64,000 bases of DNA, taken from NCBI RefSeq assembly GCF_000219625.1, contig NC_018218.1, positions 5,208,001 through 5,272,000 of the forward strand, written 5' to 3'. Shown in pieces: positions 54,813 to 64,000 of the stretch. A program made the translations under genes and the position numbers. The DNA comes from Zymoseptoria tritici IPO323. Lineage: Eukaryota > Ascomycota > Dothideomycetes > Mycosphaerellales > Mycosphaerellaceae. How positions within the stretch are numbered: position 1 is the first letter of the stretch; each line of letters opens with the position of its first letter. The notes under the pieces are model-generated. The model made no database searches. It worked only from the letters and a program-made list of their open reading frames with translations, and was not told the origin of the DNA.

Positions 54813-56611
54813 ATGGCCGCCAGAAGATTGCAGACGTGTAAGCAGCAGCTTGGGAGCGCCGTTAAGCCGTCGACGAAGCTGGGTTTGAGGAATGGACAGA
54901 CGAAGGGCGCTGCTACGCTTGCGAGCTTCAAGATTCCAACAGTGAACAATGAGCCCAATGTGAGGATTACGGGCGTCAAATCTTCTTGGATTATGCTAAC
55001 ACACAATAGCCACACTATGGCAAAGGCTCCATCGATCGCGAGAAGCTGGCCGCCGCCATGAAGACCCTCCGCTCCAAGTCTCCTGTGCAAGTCCCAATCA
55101 TGGTGGGAGGAAAAGAGTCAAAGACCTCCAAAATCTCACAACAGCCAATGCCAATGGAACACAAGCAATCGATCGCCTCATGGTCGAGCGCATCCACCTC
55201 CGACGTCAACACCGCCATCGACTCCGCCCTGGCAGCAAAGAGCGAGTGGGCAGATCTGCCATTCTCAGACCGAGCGGCGATATTCTTAAAGGCGGCGGAC
55301 CTCGTGGCAGGAAAATACAGATACGACATCATGGCTGCGACGATGTTGGGACAAGGAAAGAATGCGTGGCAGGCGGAGATTGACTCTGCGGCTGAGACGG
55401 TGGACTTCTTGCGGTTTGGAGTCAAGTATGCTCAGGAGCTGTATGCGCAGCAGCCGGAACACAACAGTCCCGGAATGTGGAATCGAGTCGAGTACAGGCC
55501 GCTGGAAGGCTTTGTCTACGCCATCACTCCATTCAACTTCACGGCTATCGCTGCCAACCTGCCTTGTGCACCGGCGTTGATGGGCAATGTGGTTGTGTGG
55601 AAGCCTTCACCGTCTGCCATGGCATCCAACTGGCTCCTCTATCAAATCCTCTTGGAAGCTGGTCTTCCTCGAGATGTGATCCAATTCGTTCCTGGTGATG
55701 CCGTGGAGATCACGAAGACAGTCCTGGCACATCCAGAATTCTCATCTCTGCACTACACCGGCTCGACCGCAGTCTTCCGTCAGCTTTATGGTCAAATCGG
55801 ACAAGGGACTGCTGAGGGCCGCTACAAGAGCTACCCACGTATCGTCGGCGAGACGGGAGGCAAGAACTTTCACCTGGTCCATAACACCGCCGACATCCAC
55901 AACACCGTCATCAACACCGTCCGCGGCGCATTCGAATACCAAGGCCAAAAGTGCTCTGCAACATCCCGTGCATACTTTCCCGCCAGCACATGGGAGCGGA
56001 CCAAGCCTCTCCTCGTCGAGGAAGTCAAAAAGCTCAAGATCGGCGGTCCCGAAGACTTCAGCAACTTCATCGGCCCTGTGATCCACCAGCAATCATTCGA
56101 CAAGCTCTCCAAAGCCATCGATGAAGCCAAGTCCGATAAGAGCCTTGAATGCATCGTTGGCGGGACACATGACGGTAGCGAGGGCTTCTACATCCATCCG
56201 ACCATTTACGTGACCAAAGATCCCAACCACAAGAACATGACGACCGAGTTCTTCGGTCCGATCCTCACCATCTATGTCTACGACGACTCCGCTCCGAACG
56301 CATTCGCCGACATCTGCAAGACCATTGATCAAACTTCTGAGTATGGCCTCACAGGCGCGGTGTTCGCTCAGGATCGCAATGCGCTGCGATTTGCTGAAGA
56401 TGCGCTGAGAAATGCAGCGGGTAACTTTTATCTGAACTGCAAGTCTACCGGTGCCGTCGTGGGACAGCAGCCCTTTGGTGGTGGCAGGGCTTCGGGCACG
56501 AACGACAAGGCGGGCTCGCCGAACTTGTTGTCGAGGTTCGTGAGTATGAGGAGCATCAAGGAGGAGTTTGTGGCGTTGAAGGAGGTCGGATACCCGTCTA
56601 ATGTTGTTTGA
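54813..56611 (+). CDS. Delta-1-pyrroline-5-carboxylate dehydrogenase, mitochondrial
   Basis: Exons 54813-54959 and 55010-56611 with a 50 bp intron (GTGAGG..AATAG), 582 residues. N-terminus MAARRLQTCKQQLGSAVKPS is a likely mitochondrial presequence. ALDH domain: AITPFNFTAIAANLP, VWKPSPSAMASNWLL, RIVGETGGKNFHLVH (base Glu), EYQGQKCSATSRAY (catalytic Cys about 364), TEFFGPILTIYVYDD, and QQPFGGGRASGTNDKAG at the end. This is the ALDH4A1/yeast PUT2 type, which oxidises P5C or glutamate semialdehyde to glutamate in proline catabolism. Both junction phases are exact. Confidence 0.95.
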
Positions 56612-57197
56612 GCGTGTGATGTTATCTGAGCGTGTGTTCCGGGAGGGATTGTGTTCTTGCGGTGGAACATGGGAATTTTGGTACGAGATGCGTGGTGCGG
56701 CGTTCTTGGTAATTGGTAAAAGCGACAAAGTCCTTCTCATAGCTCCAACCTGTCCGCACTCTGGTAGCCATCATGCCGATCTGGCCTATTGGCGCATTCC
56801 CGTCGGTTTTTTAGTCTTCCATTCCCTGCGTATTACTCAGCATACTGACATCGGCGGGATTGAACCTTCCTCCTCTCACTCTCTTCCTCTTTCGCCAACA
56901 CCTAATCGGACGAACTGAGGTGTGTGGCTTTCCCTCAGCAAGGGCCAACGGCATCAATCGACACAATGTCTCGATCAGAAGTACTCGGGGCGAGTACCGG
57001 CCCCGCAAATGGTGGCTGCGGCTGTGCGATGCATGCGATGGGGCTTCAGCCTGACTGCAGCCAAGAGGCCGCAGTCACCTCACGACATCCGAGGTGACGC
57101 GACCAGGCAGGTCTCCTCTCCATGAACTTTGTCTCGCTGCCGACATGGTCAATCTTTTCCGGTCAAGACCGCAGACGGGACTCCAGCTCTAGGCATC
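56612..57197. other. Intergenic upstream of the HET-NLR gene
   Basis: 586 bp. The HET frame is open upstream to 57129 but the conserved HET start is at 57198. No other gene. Confidence 0.5.
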
Positions 57198-60100
57198 ATG
57201 CGACTCCTGCGGCTCGAGCACGGCTCGCTCAAGCTTAGTACCCACGACGAGGATCATCTTCCACCTTATGCCATCCTGTCGCATACCTGGGGGTCCGACA
57301 GTGATGAAGTCGACTTCGACGATGTGGTTCACGGCGTCGGCAAGAACAAGGCTGGCTACGCCAAGATCATGTTCTGTGCAGAACGGGCACTGAAGGATGA
57401 TTTGAAGGACTTTTGGGTCGACACGTGCTGCATCAACAAGGCGAGTACCGCTGAGCTGTCCGAAGCAATCATCTCGATGTTTCGCTATTACCAGAAGTCG
57501 ACAAAGTGCTATGTGTACCTGAGTGACGTCTCCACGTCAAAGCACGACCGGGATGGCATGACAGTCGCCTCGGAGCGATCGAGCAGATGGTTCACCAGAG
57601 GCTGTAGGTATCAAAGGTCTCTTGAGACTAATTCGATCTGATTAACGGACCATAGGGACACTTCAAGAACTGCTTGCGCCAACAGAGGTCGACTTCTGGT
57701 CCAGAGACAAATCCTTTCTCGGAAACAAAGAGAGTTTGGAAAATACCATTCACGAAACAACCAGCATCCCGATCCTTGCTTTGCGAGGAGCTCCATTGTC
57801 GCAATTCTCAATATCCGAGCGGCGACGATGGGCTGCGAAGCGCGAGACCAAGAAGAAGGAGGACAAGGTCTATTGTCAACTCGGGATATTCGACGTGTCC
57901 ATGCCGGTTCTATATGGTGAGGGAGAGGACAAAGCATTCGCCCGACTCCGCGCGATCATTGGTCCGCAAGAGGGCATCCGTCAGGCCCTTAGCTCTGTTG
58001 GCGACGAAGAAAGTTCGGATAATAGCGTCGAGGCACGGCGAGAAAGTGTGCTGGCCTCCTTGAGCTTCGAGCAGATCGATGCTCGCCATACTAATATCAG
58101 AGACGCCCAGCGCGCAACTTGTGAGTGGTTGTTGCAACATCCAGACTTCAGTGCTTGGGCCAACAAGGACAGACATCCCGGTATTCTGTGGATCTCCGGC
58201 AAGCCAGGCGCAGGCAAATCGACTCTTATGAAGTTCGTTCTTGCCCATGTCCGGAAGACCCAAGCTGCAGATGAGATCGTTTTGGACTTCTTCTTCAACG
58301 CGCGAGGTGACGAGTTCGAGAAGACAACACTGGGCATGTACCGCGCTCTGCTTTTCCATCTATTGCAAAAGGTTCCGGACCTAAAGATCATCCTGGATGA
58401 CGTTGGCAACTCAAATGCTGCTGGATCCCACGCTTTTGTCTGGTCCATACCAAGCTTGAAGATCCTTCTTTGCAAAGCCATCGGAGCTCTTGGACCACGC
58501 AAGCTCAAAATCTTCGTTGACGCGCTGGATGAATGCAAAGAGCAAGAAGTTAGAGATATGGTCGAGTTCCTCGAGGAGCTTGGAGAGCACGAAGTTGCGG
58601 AGGAGAGTCGACTTTCAATCTGCATGGCCAGCCGTCACTACCCTTCGATCGAGGTCCTCCACAGTTGGCGTCTGATCCTGGAAGACGAGGACGGCCACGC
58701 GGATGATTTGAGAAAGTACATTCAGCGCCGACTTCAAGCCGGTAAGGGCAAGGCCATCGACGAGATTCGGGTACAAGTACAAAAGAAGGCCAATGGAGTC
58801 TTCATGTGGGTCGTATTAGTCGTTGGCATTTTGAATGATGAATTCCGGCGTGGGCGAATCTTTGCTGTCAAGCAGAGGCTGCGAGAGATCCCTCCGGAGC
58901 TGAGTGAGCTGTTTAGAGACATGCTTCAGCGAGATCACGATAACATGGACGATATGCTACTTTGCCTGCAGTGGATACTGTTCGCAAAACGTCCGTTGAG
59001 CCGCGAAGAGTTCTACTACGCTATGGAGGCCGGCCTACATACGGAAGATGGAGGTCAGTGGCGACCGGAACCTCAAAACCCGGAAGAAGTTACAGCTGAG
59101 GTCATGGAAAGACTTGTCTTGAGCTCATCGAAAGGCCTCGCCGAAGTCACCAGGTCCAAAAAGGCACCCGTAGTGCAGTTTATCCACGAGTCGGTCCGAG
59201 ATTTCCTGCTCAAAGACGGTGGTTTGCAGCAGCTCTGGTCGGAACTCAATGGCGACTTGGCTTCAGGCAGCCATGAAAGACTCGAGAAGTGCTGCTCGAA
59301 TTACTTGAAAGTCGACCTGTCAAGTCATGTGGATATCCCTGACCCACTGCCCAAGGCCAAATCTGAACAGGCAAAGAGCTTACGACAGCGAGTCATTGAT
59401 TTGTTCCCCTTCGTGAGATACGCAAAGGAAGGGATTCTTTATCATGCCGATCAATCCACGTTGAGTGCAACGCAGACAAACGTCCTTCAAGGGTTCGTCC
59501 TTGACAAGTGGATTCACATCCACAATATACTGGAGCCTATCGAGCTTTGGCGACACAGCAACGAAGTAAACCTGTTGTACGTTTCGGCAGTCAGGAATCT
59601 CGATCGACTTATTCGGCATTTCAAGTCTCAGGGTGTGTGGCTCCGACTGCGCAAAGAGAGATACCAATTCCCCGTCCTTGCTGCATTCGCAGGGGCCCAC
59701 GTGGCGGCATTGCGAGCGCTTCTCGGAGACGACGTCGAAGAGTTTCTGCCTAGCTTCCAGAGAGATCCCGGTTTCGGTAAAGCCTCTCGGTGCTTACAGC
59801 ACGGGTTTCCATTGCTCTGGGCAGCTTCGAACAAAAACGAGAGTTTTGCGAAATTCCTTCTCACGACTTGCCCGAGTACGGACATATTCTATCTCCGGAA
59901 TCTTCCCACCTCTGCTTTGAGGTACGGTATGTCGAATCTTCTCACGTATGCTTTGAGGTACGGTCCGCCGACTGTAGTGCAGCTGCTGCTCGATGCCGGC
60001 GAGGACCTTGATGCATTCAGCGTAATGGGCAGCGCGCTACATGAGGCATCAAGAGCAGGGAACCCCGATGTTGTGCAGTTACTTCTGGACAAAGGCTGGC

Positions 60101-60693
60101 AAGTGAATGCTCAAGGAGGTCGTTTTGGCAACGCATTGCAGCTGGCATCTTACCGAGGACACGAGAAAACAGTGCAAATACTCCTGACTGCAGGAGCGGA
60201 TGTCAATGCTCAAGGTGGGTTAAATGCGCTGTATGCAGCGGCACGAGGGCGTGAAGACAAGAAACTGGCGCAGATGCTGATCAATGCGGGAGCGGACGTC
60301 AACGCACTACTGAGAGGGTATTGCACTCACAAGAATGATGAGAACTATGCCACTGCACTCCAAGTGGCATCATCCAAAGGACACGAGAACTTGATGCGAG
60401 TGCTTCTAGAGGGAGGAGCGGACGTCAACGCCTGTGAGAAGCATGGGCCCAATTTCTCCGGCACTGCGTTACAGGCTGCGTCGACGCATGGCCACGAGAG
60501 CGTCGTGAAACTACTGCTCGGTGCTGGAGCGGAAGTTGACGTCCGAGAAGAGTATCCTTGTCGTGTCCATACGGTCTGCTTGGGCACAGCACTGGACGCG
60601 GCAACTTGTCATGGCCAAGCAAAGGTGGTGCAAATGCTATTGCACGCCGGAGCCGTTGCCAGTGGACGCGAAACTGATCGCAGCGAATGTTAA
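57198..60693 (+). CDS. HET-NACHT-ankyrin NLR protein
   Basis: Exons 57198-57603 and 57656-60693 with a 52 bp intron (GTAGGT..CCATAG) inside the Trp codon of RGWTLQELLAP, 1147 residues. HET domain 1 to about 225: MRLLRLEHG, PYAILSHTWG, FWVDTCCINK, MFRYYQKSTKCYVYLSDVS, then GIFDVSMPVLYGEG. NACHT NTPase: GKPGAGKST (about 317-325), Walker B IFVDALDEC (about 421). A winged-helix-like region, then ankyrin repeats from about residue 890 (VVQLLLDAG, ADVNAQGG, VLLEGGADVNA, VVKLLLGAGAEV). Such proteins control heterokaryon incompatibility and can trigger cell death in fungi. Contains a 36-bp tandem duplication at 59893-59964. Confidence 0.93.
59893..59964 (+). repeat. 36-bp tandem duplication in the NLR gene
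   Basis: Two adjacent 36-bp units encode RNLPTSALRYGM and SNLLTYALRYGP. TGCTTTGAGGTACGGT is identical in both (59913-59928, 59949-59964). In frame, at the junction between the NACHT part and the ankyrin repeats. Confidence 0.85.
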
Positions 60694-61313
60694 GAGTCTA
60701 CGCAATATTAAAATACAATTAAAGACGAAGCTCCGACCGATCGCCGTCTCCTCTCGATGTGTGGCAAATTCTTGATGCTCCATGTGTCCTTCTATAATGA
60801 TCCTCTTCGCAATGTCTCCGCTAGAACCTTTTTCCGGCCCCGGTAAAGTGAAGCACAAAAGCGAAGCAAACGCCATCAGAAGCCGACATCAAAGCCCGAC
60901 GGCGCAATCCCCACCGAGACATGCCAACGTCACTCCTTCGAAATCCGGGCACCCCAGGCGATAGGATCGTTTGCCGCGAAATTCGACAGGGTAGTACACT
61001 TCCACACGGCATCTTCGCACTATGCCGATTGACTTCGGATAGGCACCGCCGGCAGTCTCACGGGAAAGAGGTACAAAGGATCCGGGAGCCGCTCCTGCAA
61101 GTTCATCATCTCACTGCTGTACAGCATTTCAACTTCTCATTCGTACACACAATCGACACCATCTTCCATTACCTGAAAACATCGAGTGAATCTGTTTCAG
61201 ACGTCCGAATCTACCTTTGTTCAACCCGTGACAGCATATCGCTCGGCCCCTGATCCCTCTATTGTCACGGCCTTCCTGCAAACTTCTTCAGCCTTAGCAG
61301 GCTTTGCGACATC
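60694..61313. other. Intergenic NLR/gluconokinase
   Basis: 620 bp with short overlapping open frames (for example plus 60921-61253) and no recognised product. Confidence 0.5.
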
Positions 61314-62038
61314 ATGCATAACTCCAACTCTGACAAACAACTTCCTCCGACCCCACCTTCCGAGCCGACTTTCCATGATCCGGCAGAGATGACCTCGAAT
61401 GCGAGCGGCACAGGCACTTTGGCGCCTCCGTCATCACGACACAAGCACATCTGGGTGATTACTGGTCCAGCAGGTTGTGGTAAGACGTCGGTGGCGGAGT
61501 ATCTTCACAAGACATTCTCATTGCCATATCTCGAGGGCGACACAGTGAGTAAATGGAAGTACAGAACGACTCGAGCGGAGGTTTCAGCTGACAAGTCTTA
61601 CCAAAGTACCACACACCTGCCAACGTTGAGAAAATGGCCAACGGTCAACCCCTAACAGATGCCGATCGCTGGGACTGGCTCATCACTCTCCGCGAAGAAG
61701 CCGTCAAAGCACTTCATGACACATCCGGAGTCATCGTCACATGCAGTGCACTCAAGCGAAAATACCGCGATGTCGTGCGCATCGCAGCGTACCATAATCC
61801 GGAACTTCGAATCCACTTTGTATTCCTGAGCGCCTCAGAATCTGCCCTGATGGATCGAGTGAGGGCCCGGAAGAACCACTACATGAAGGACTACATGGTT
61901 CACAGCCAGTTCGAGAGTCTGGAAACGCCGAAGGAGGACGAGGTCGACGTGCTGAGTGTGGATGCCAGTAGCGACTCCAAGCATGTACAGGAATTGGCGC
62001 TAGGCGTGGTGGAGAAGGTTATGGTGGAAGATGCCTAG
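61314..62038 (+). CDS. Gluconokinase
   Basis: Exons 61314-61544 and 61607-62038 with a 62 bp intron (GTGAGT..CAAAG), 220 residues. Ser/Pro/Thr-rich N-terminal 43 residues, then WVITGPAGCGKTSVAEYL (P-loop), LPYLEGDT joined across the intron to YHTPANVEKMANGQPL, TDADRWDWL, VTCSALKRKYRD and the lid region. These are the marks of the GntK-type gluconokinase, which phosphorylates gluconate to 6-phosphogluconate. A second Met at 61389 would remove the first 25 residues. Convergent with the HAD gene. Confidence 0.92.
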
Positions 62039-62196
62039 GGCCGAGAAGATGGTGACGGCTGGACCGACACATCTCAAGTTTGGAGTTGGTGGACGGATTT
62101 TGATGATTTCGGTTTGGAGCAAAATACCCAAGTTTGCATCTTCTTTTGCTGCGTGAGAACACAATCCTAACACTGAAGGCATTCTCATTGGACTCA

Positions 62197-63000
62197 CTAC
62201 GTAGCCTGACGTACTACGACCTCGAATGCCTGCTCAACAATCTCCGCCAGTTCTTTCAAACTCTGCACCCTCAAATGATAGCCATACTTCTCCTGCCTCT
62301 CAACCGGATCCCCATCCATCAATCCCTTACGATCAACCCGGACGCTCCTCAGCCCCAGCTCTTTCGCCGGCCCATGATCATGCGTCAAACTCTGCGCAAG
62401 ATGACAAATGTCATCCATCTCTAGTCCGAACTCCTGCTTCACATGATCGAACAGATATCGAAAGTTCCTCAGGTCGGGCTTATACGACCCAACATCCTCC
62501 GCCATATACACCGCATCAAAGTCGCAGCCCTTTAGTGGCCCACCGATCACCTCCTTCCACGACTGGTGATCCACGTTCGTCAGCGGGATAAGACGATACC
62601 TCTTCTTCAACGACTGCATCGCAGCAACCGAGTCCTCATACGCGGGATATTCTCCCATCTTCCCACCGTACTCCCTCGCAGCAGTCTCCACTTCCTCCTG
62701 GGCCAGCTGGCCTTTCTCGACTACGCCTATGTCCTTCGCATAACGTCGAAAGCCTTCGGCTACCACATCTCGTTGGAGCATGGTGGGAGTCTCGCGCTGG
62801 ATGATACTGTCGTGGGCTTTGATACCACGTATGAGATCTGCGTGGGAGCTGGGTAGGTAGGGAGCTAGAGAAGTTGCGCGGGCGGCGGCGGCGAGGCCGC
62901 GTTCGTCGTCGAGGAGGGTGCCGAAGATGTCGAAGGTCACGACTTTGATGCTTGTCCAGGGGATTGAGGTGGCCATTCTGGAGGCGGTTGGTCTGATCAC
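62197..63000 (-). CDS. HAD-like hydrolase (2-haloacid dehalogenase type)
   Basis: A single-exon frame of 267 residues; the second Met at 62976 (MATSIPW) may be the true start (259 residues). Motif I TFDIFGTLLDDE (nucleophile Asp), motif II LIPLTNVDHQSW, motif III Lys in DVGSYKPDLRNF, and motif IV region AQSLTHDHGPAKELG. The cap region LPSSHADLIRGI..AHDSI fits the haloacid dehalogenase subgroup. Substrate unknown; many fungal members act on small phosphate or haloacid substrates. Ends 158 bp from gluconokinase in convergent orientation. Confidence 0.85.
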   Translation of the reverse strand: MIRPTASRMATSIPWTSIKVVTFDIFGTLLDDERGLAAAARATSLAPYLPSSHADLIRGIKAHDSIIQRETPTMLQRDVVAEGFRRYAKDIGVVEKGQLAQEEVETAAREYGGKMGEYPAYEDSVAAMQSLKKRYRLIPLTNVDHQSWKEVIGGPLKGCDFDAVYMAEDVGSYKPDLRNFRYLFDHVKQEFGLEMDDICHLAQSLTHDHGPAKELGLRSVRVDRKGLMDGDPVERQEKYGYHLRVQSLKELAEIVEQAFEVVVRQAT

Positions 63001-63249
63001 AGAGCTGGTTTGTCAATGTCTTGCTTCGGTTGAGTGGTTCATTGTGAATGGTCTTCTTATATGTCTCCCTCATCAACGACCGTTCGCAAATATGACGACG
63101 TGTACGCCTTGAATACGCCTTGTCATTACCGTATTAGGCACGAAAGTTCGTAGCTCGCGTGCGGAAGGTATCCTGAGAGCTTATATCGACGCCCTTCTGC
63201 ATGTACGTACTTGTACAAAGAAGATATAGCCGGAAACAGCTGGATTGGC
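63001..63249. other. Upstream region of the HAD gene
   Basis: Unique sequence before the RIPed block. No gene recognised. Confidence 0.4.
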
Positions 63250-63745
63250 CGGACTCCGGTTAACTCGGCCGATGGCGTACTAATCCTGAGTTTGGGCTAC
63301 TACGCGGATTTAGCGATTTAGACATACAACCCGTAAGGACTCTTACATACATATTCCGCACCCTATAGGACTCGGAATAGATTGCAAAGCTAGAGTAGAG
63401 CGACTGCCGGTAGTAGCCTCCCTAAAGTAGGCTTCCTAGGTCGCTCCGCCCTTCGGAAAAGTAATAATTACACCTATTGTTTATCGCCTTGTTTCGCCTC
63501 GCAACGTAGATTTTTAGCTAGTATAGATTATACGGTATCGTGCTAGAAACACCCGCTATTTAGATCGCGACGGTAACGATATCTATGCAATCTAGGGTTT
63601 GTCTAAGATATATAGACCTCTTTAAAAAGAATATAGGGTAATAAGAAGTACAACTTCGGTCGACGAAACTACTCTATAGGTGCTACTAACCCCGTTGTCT
63701 TTGTACAGAATCTTAAAATCCTCGTAGTGGCCCAAACTTACGTTT
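63250..63745. repeat. RIPed repeat fragment
   Basis: CpA and TpG are scarce, TpA and CpG frequent, as in the left gypsy/helicase block; many TAG/CTA trinucleotides. No LTR, TIR or coding motif identified, and it does not match the LTRs of the elements in this window. Edges are set by composition and are approximate. Confidence 0.5.
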
Positions 63746-64000
63746 AGTACACCATCGGCCGAGCTGTCACCTGAGGTCTCCACTTTTCCTCCACCCTCAG
63801 ACCACTACTTCACGTCTTCTTTGCAGCGACATCATCACATCTTGTTATATCCTCTTGCACCCAAGACACCGCCAGATCATCGCTGAAGATCTTCAACGTA
63901 AACTGCCGGGCGAGCAACCCTCTAGCATAAGCCGGCGTCCAGGATGCTCAGATCGACTGACTCAAATCCTCGTCGCTACAGCTTCTAAGGGGCGTGGACG
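63746..64000. other. Unique sequence at the window end
   Basis: Normal composition with CpA common; no coding region could be supported before the window ends. Confidence 0.4.

Noticed and set aside
63211..63715. Short inverted match TGTACAAAGA near 63,215 and 63,710 as possible TIR
   Set aside because: Only 10 bases, internal to the block edges, and no target duplication; probably chance.

Overview
The window is nuclear DNA of a filamentous ascomycete fungus. I infer this from compact genes with 49-88 bp GT..AG introns, a HET-domain NLR gene, fungal-specific families (Cid2, MHT1-type methyltransferase, CPD1), LTR retrotransposons, and heavy repeat-induced point mutation (RIP). Dothideomycetes is a guess, not a proof. 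The layout is three repeat blocks separated by two normal gene islands.

Left repeat block (1 to about 20,545). Two copies of one chromodomain Ty3/gypsy element lie in opposite orientation: copy A (minus, cut by the window edge, 215 bp LTR at 6393-6607) and copy B (plus, 12293-19219, two 215 bp LTRs, 5-bp duplication CTACT). Copy A carries an un-RIPed 824 bp insertion with a CAAA-type tail and a 13-bp target duplication. Between and beyond the gypsy copies is an older two-gene module on the minus strand: a RecQ-type helicase gene, split in two by copy B, and a DUF6589-like gene with a tandem-repeat segment. All these reading frames are broken mostly by CAG/TGG to TAG changes, yet stay readable. 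Copy B also holds an antisense, apparently spliced reading frame between pol and its 3' LTR; copy A has the matching piece.

Gene island 1 (about 20,545-33,997): a three-exon antibiotic-biosynthesis-monooxygenase-like gene, a small secreted protein, large perfect inverted repeats, a rhomboid protease, an AYR1-type reductase, two tandem paralogous cysteine-rich secreted proteins, CID2, and DNA ligase I. The last two share a divergent promoter containing two ACGCGT boxes.

Central repeat (34003-40358): a Ty1/copia element on the minus strand, AT-rich by RIP, with 171 bp LTRs and CTCGG target duplications, inserted inside an ATP adenylyltransferase (Ap4A phosphorylase) gene whose two halves are still visible on either side. 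A tRNA-shaped sequence and a perfect hairpin sit inside the element.

Gene island 2 (40,364-63,000): GT8-like glycosyltransferase, LSM8, CPD1-like phosphodiesterase, a membrane-anchored glutaredoxin, ribosomal protein L9, a lightly RIPed TIR transposon just upstream of RPL9, homocysteine S-methyltransferase, VPS26, BCKDH E2, P5C dehydrogenase, a HET-NACHT-ankyrin NLR, gluconokinase and a HAD hydrolase. Most are housekeeping genes of central metabolism, RNA processing and trafficking and show no operon-like logic. The last kilobase contains another RIPed block of the left-block type.
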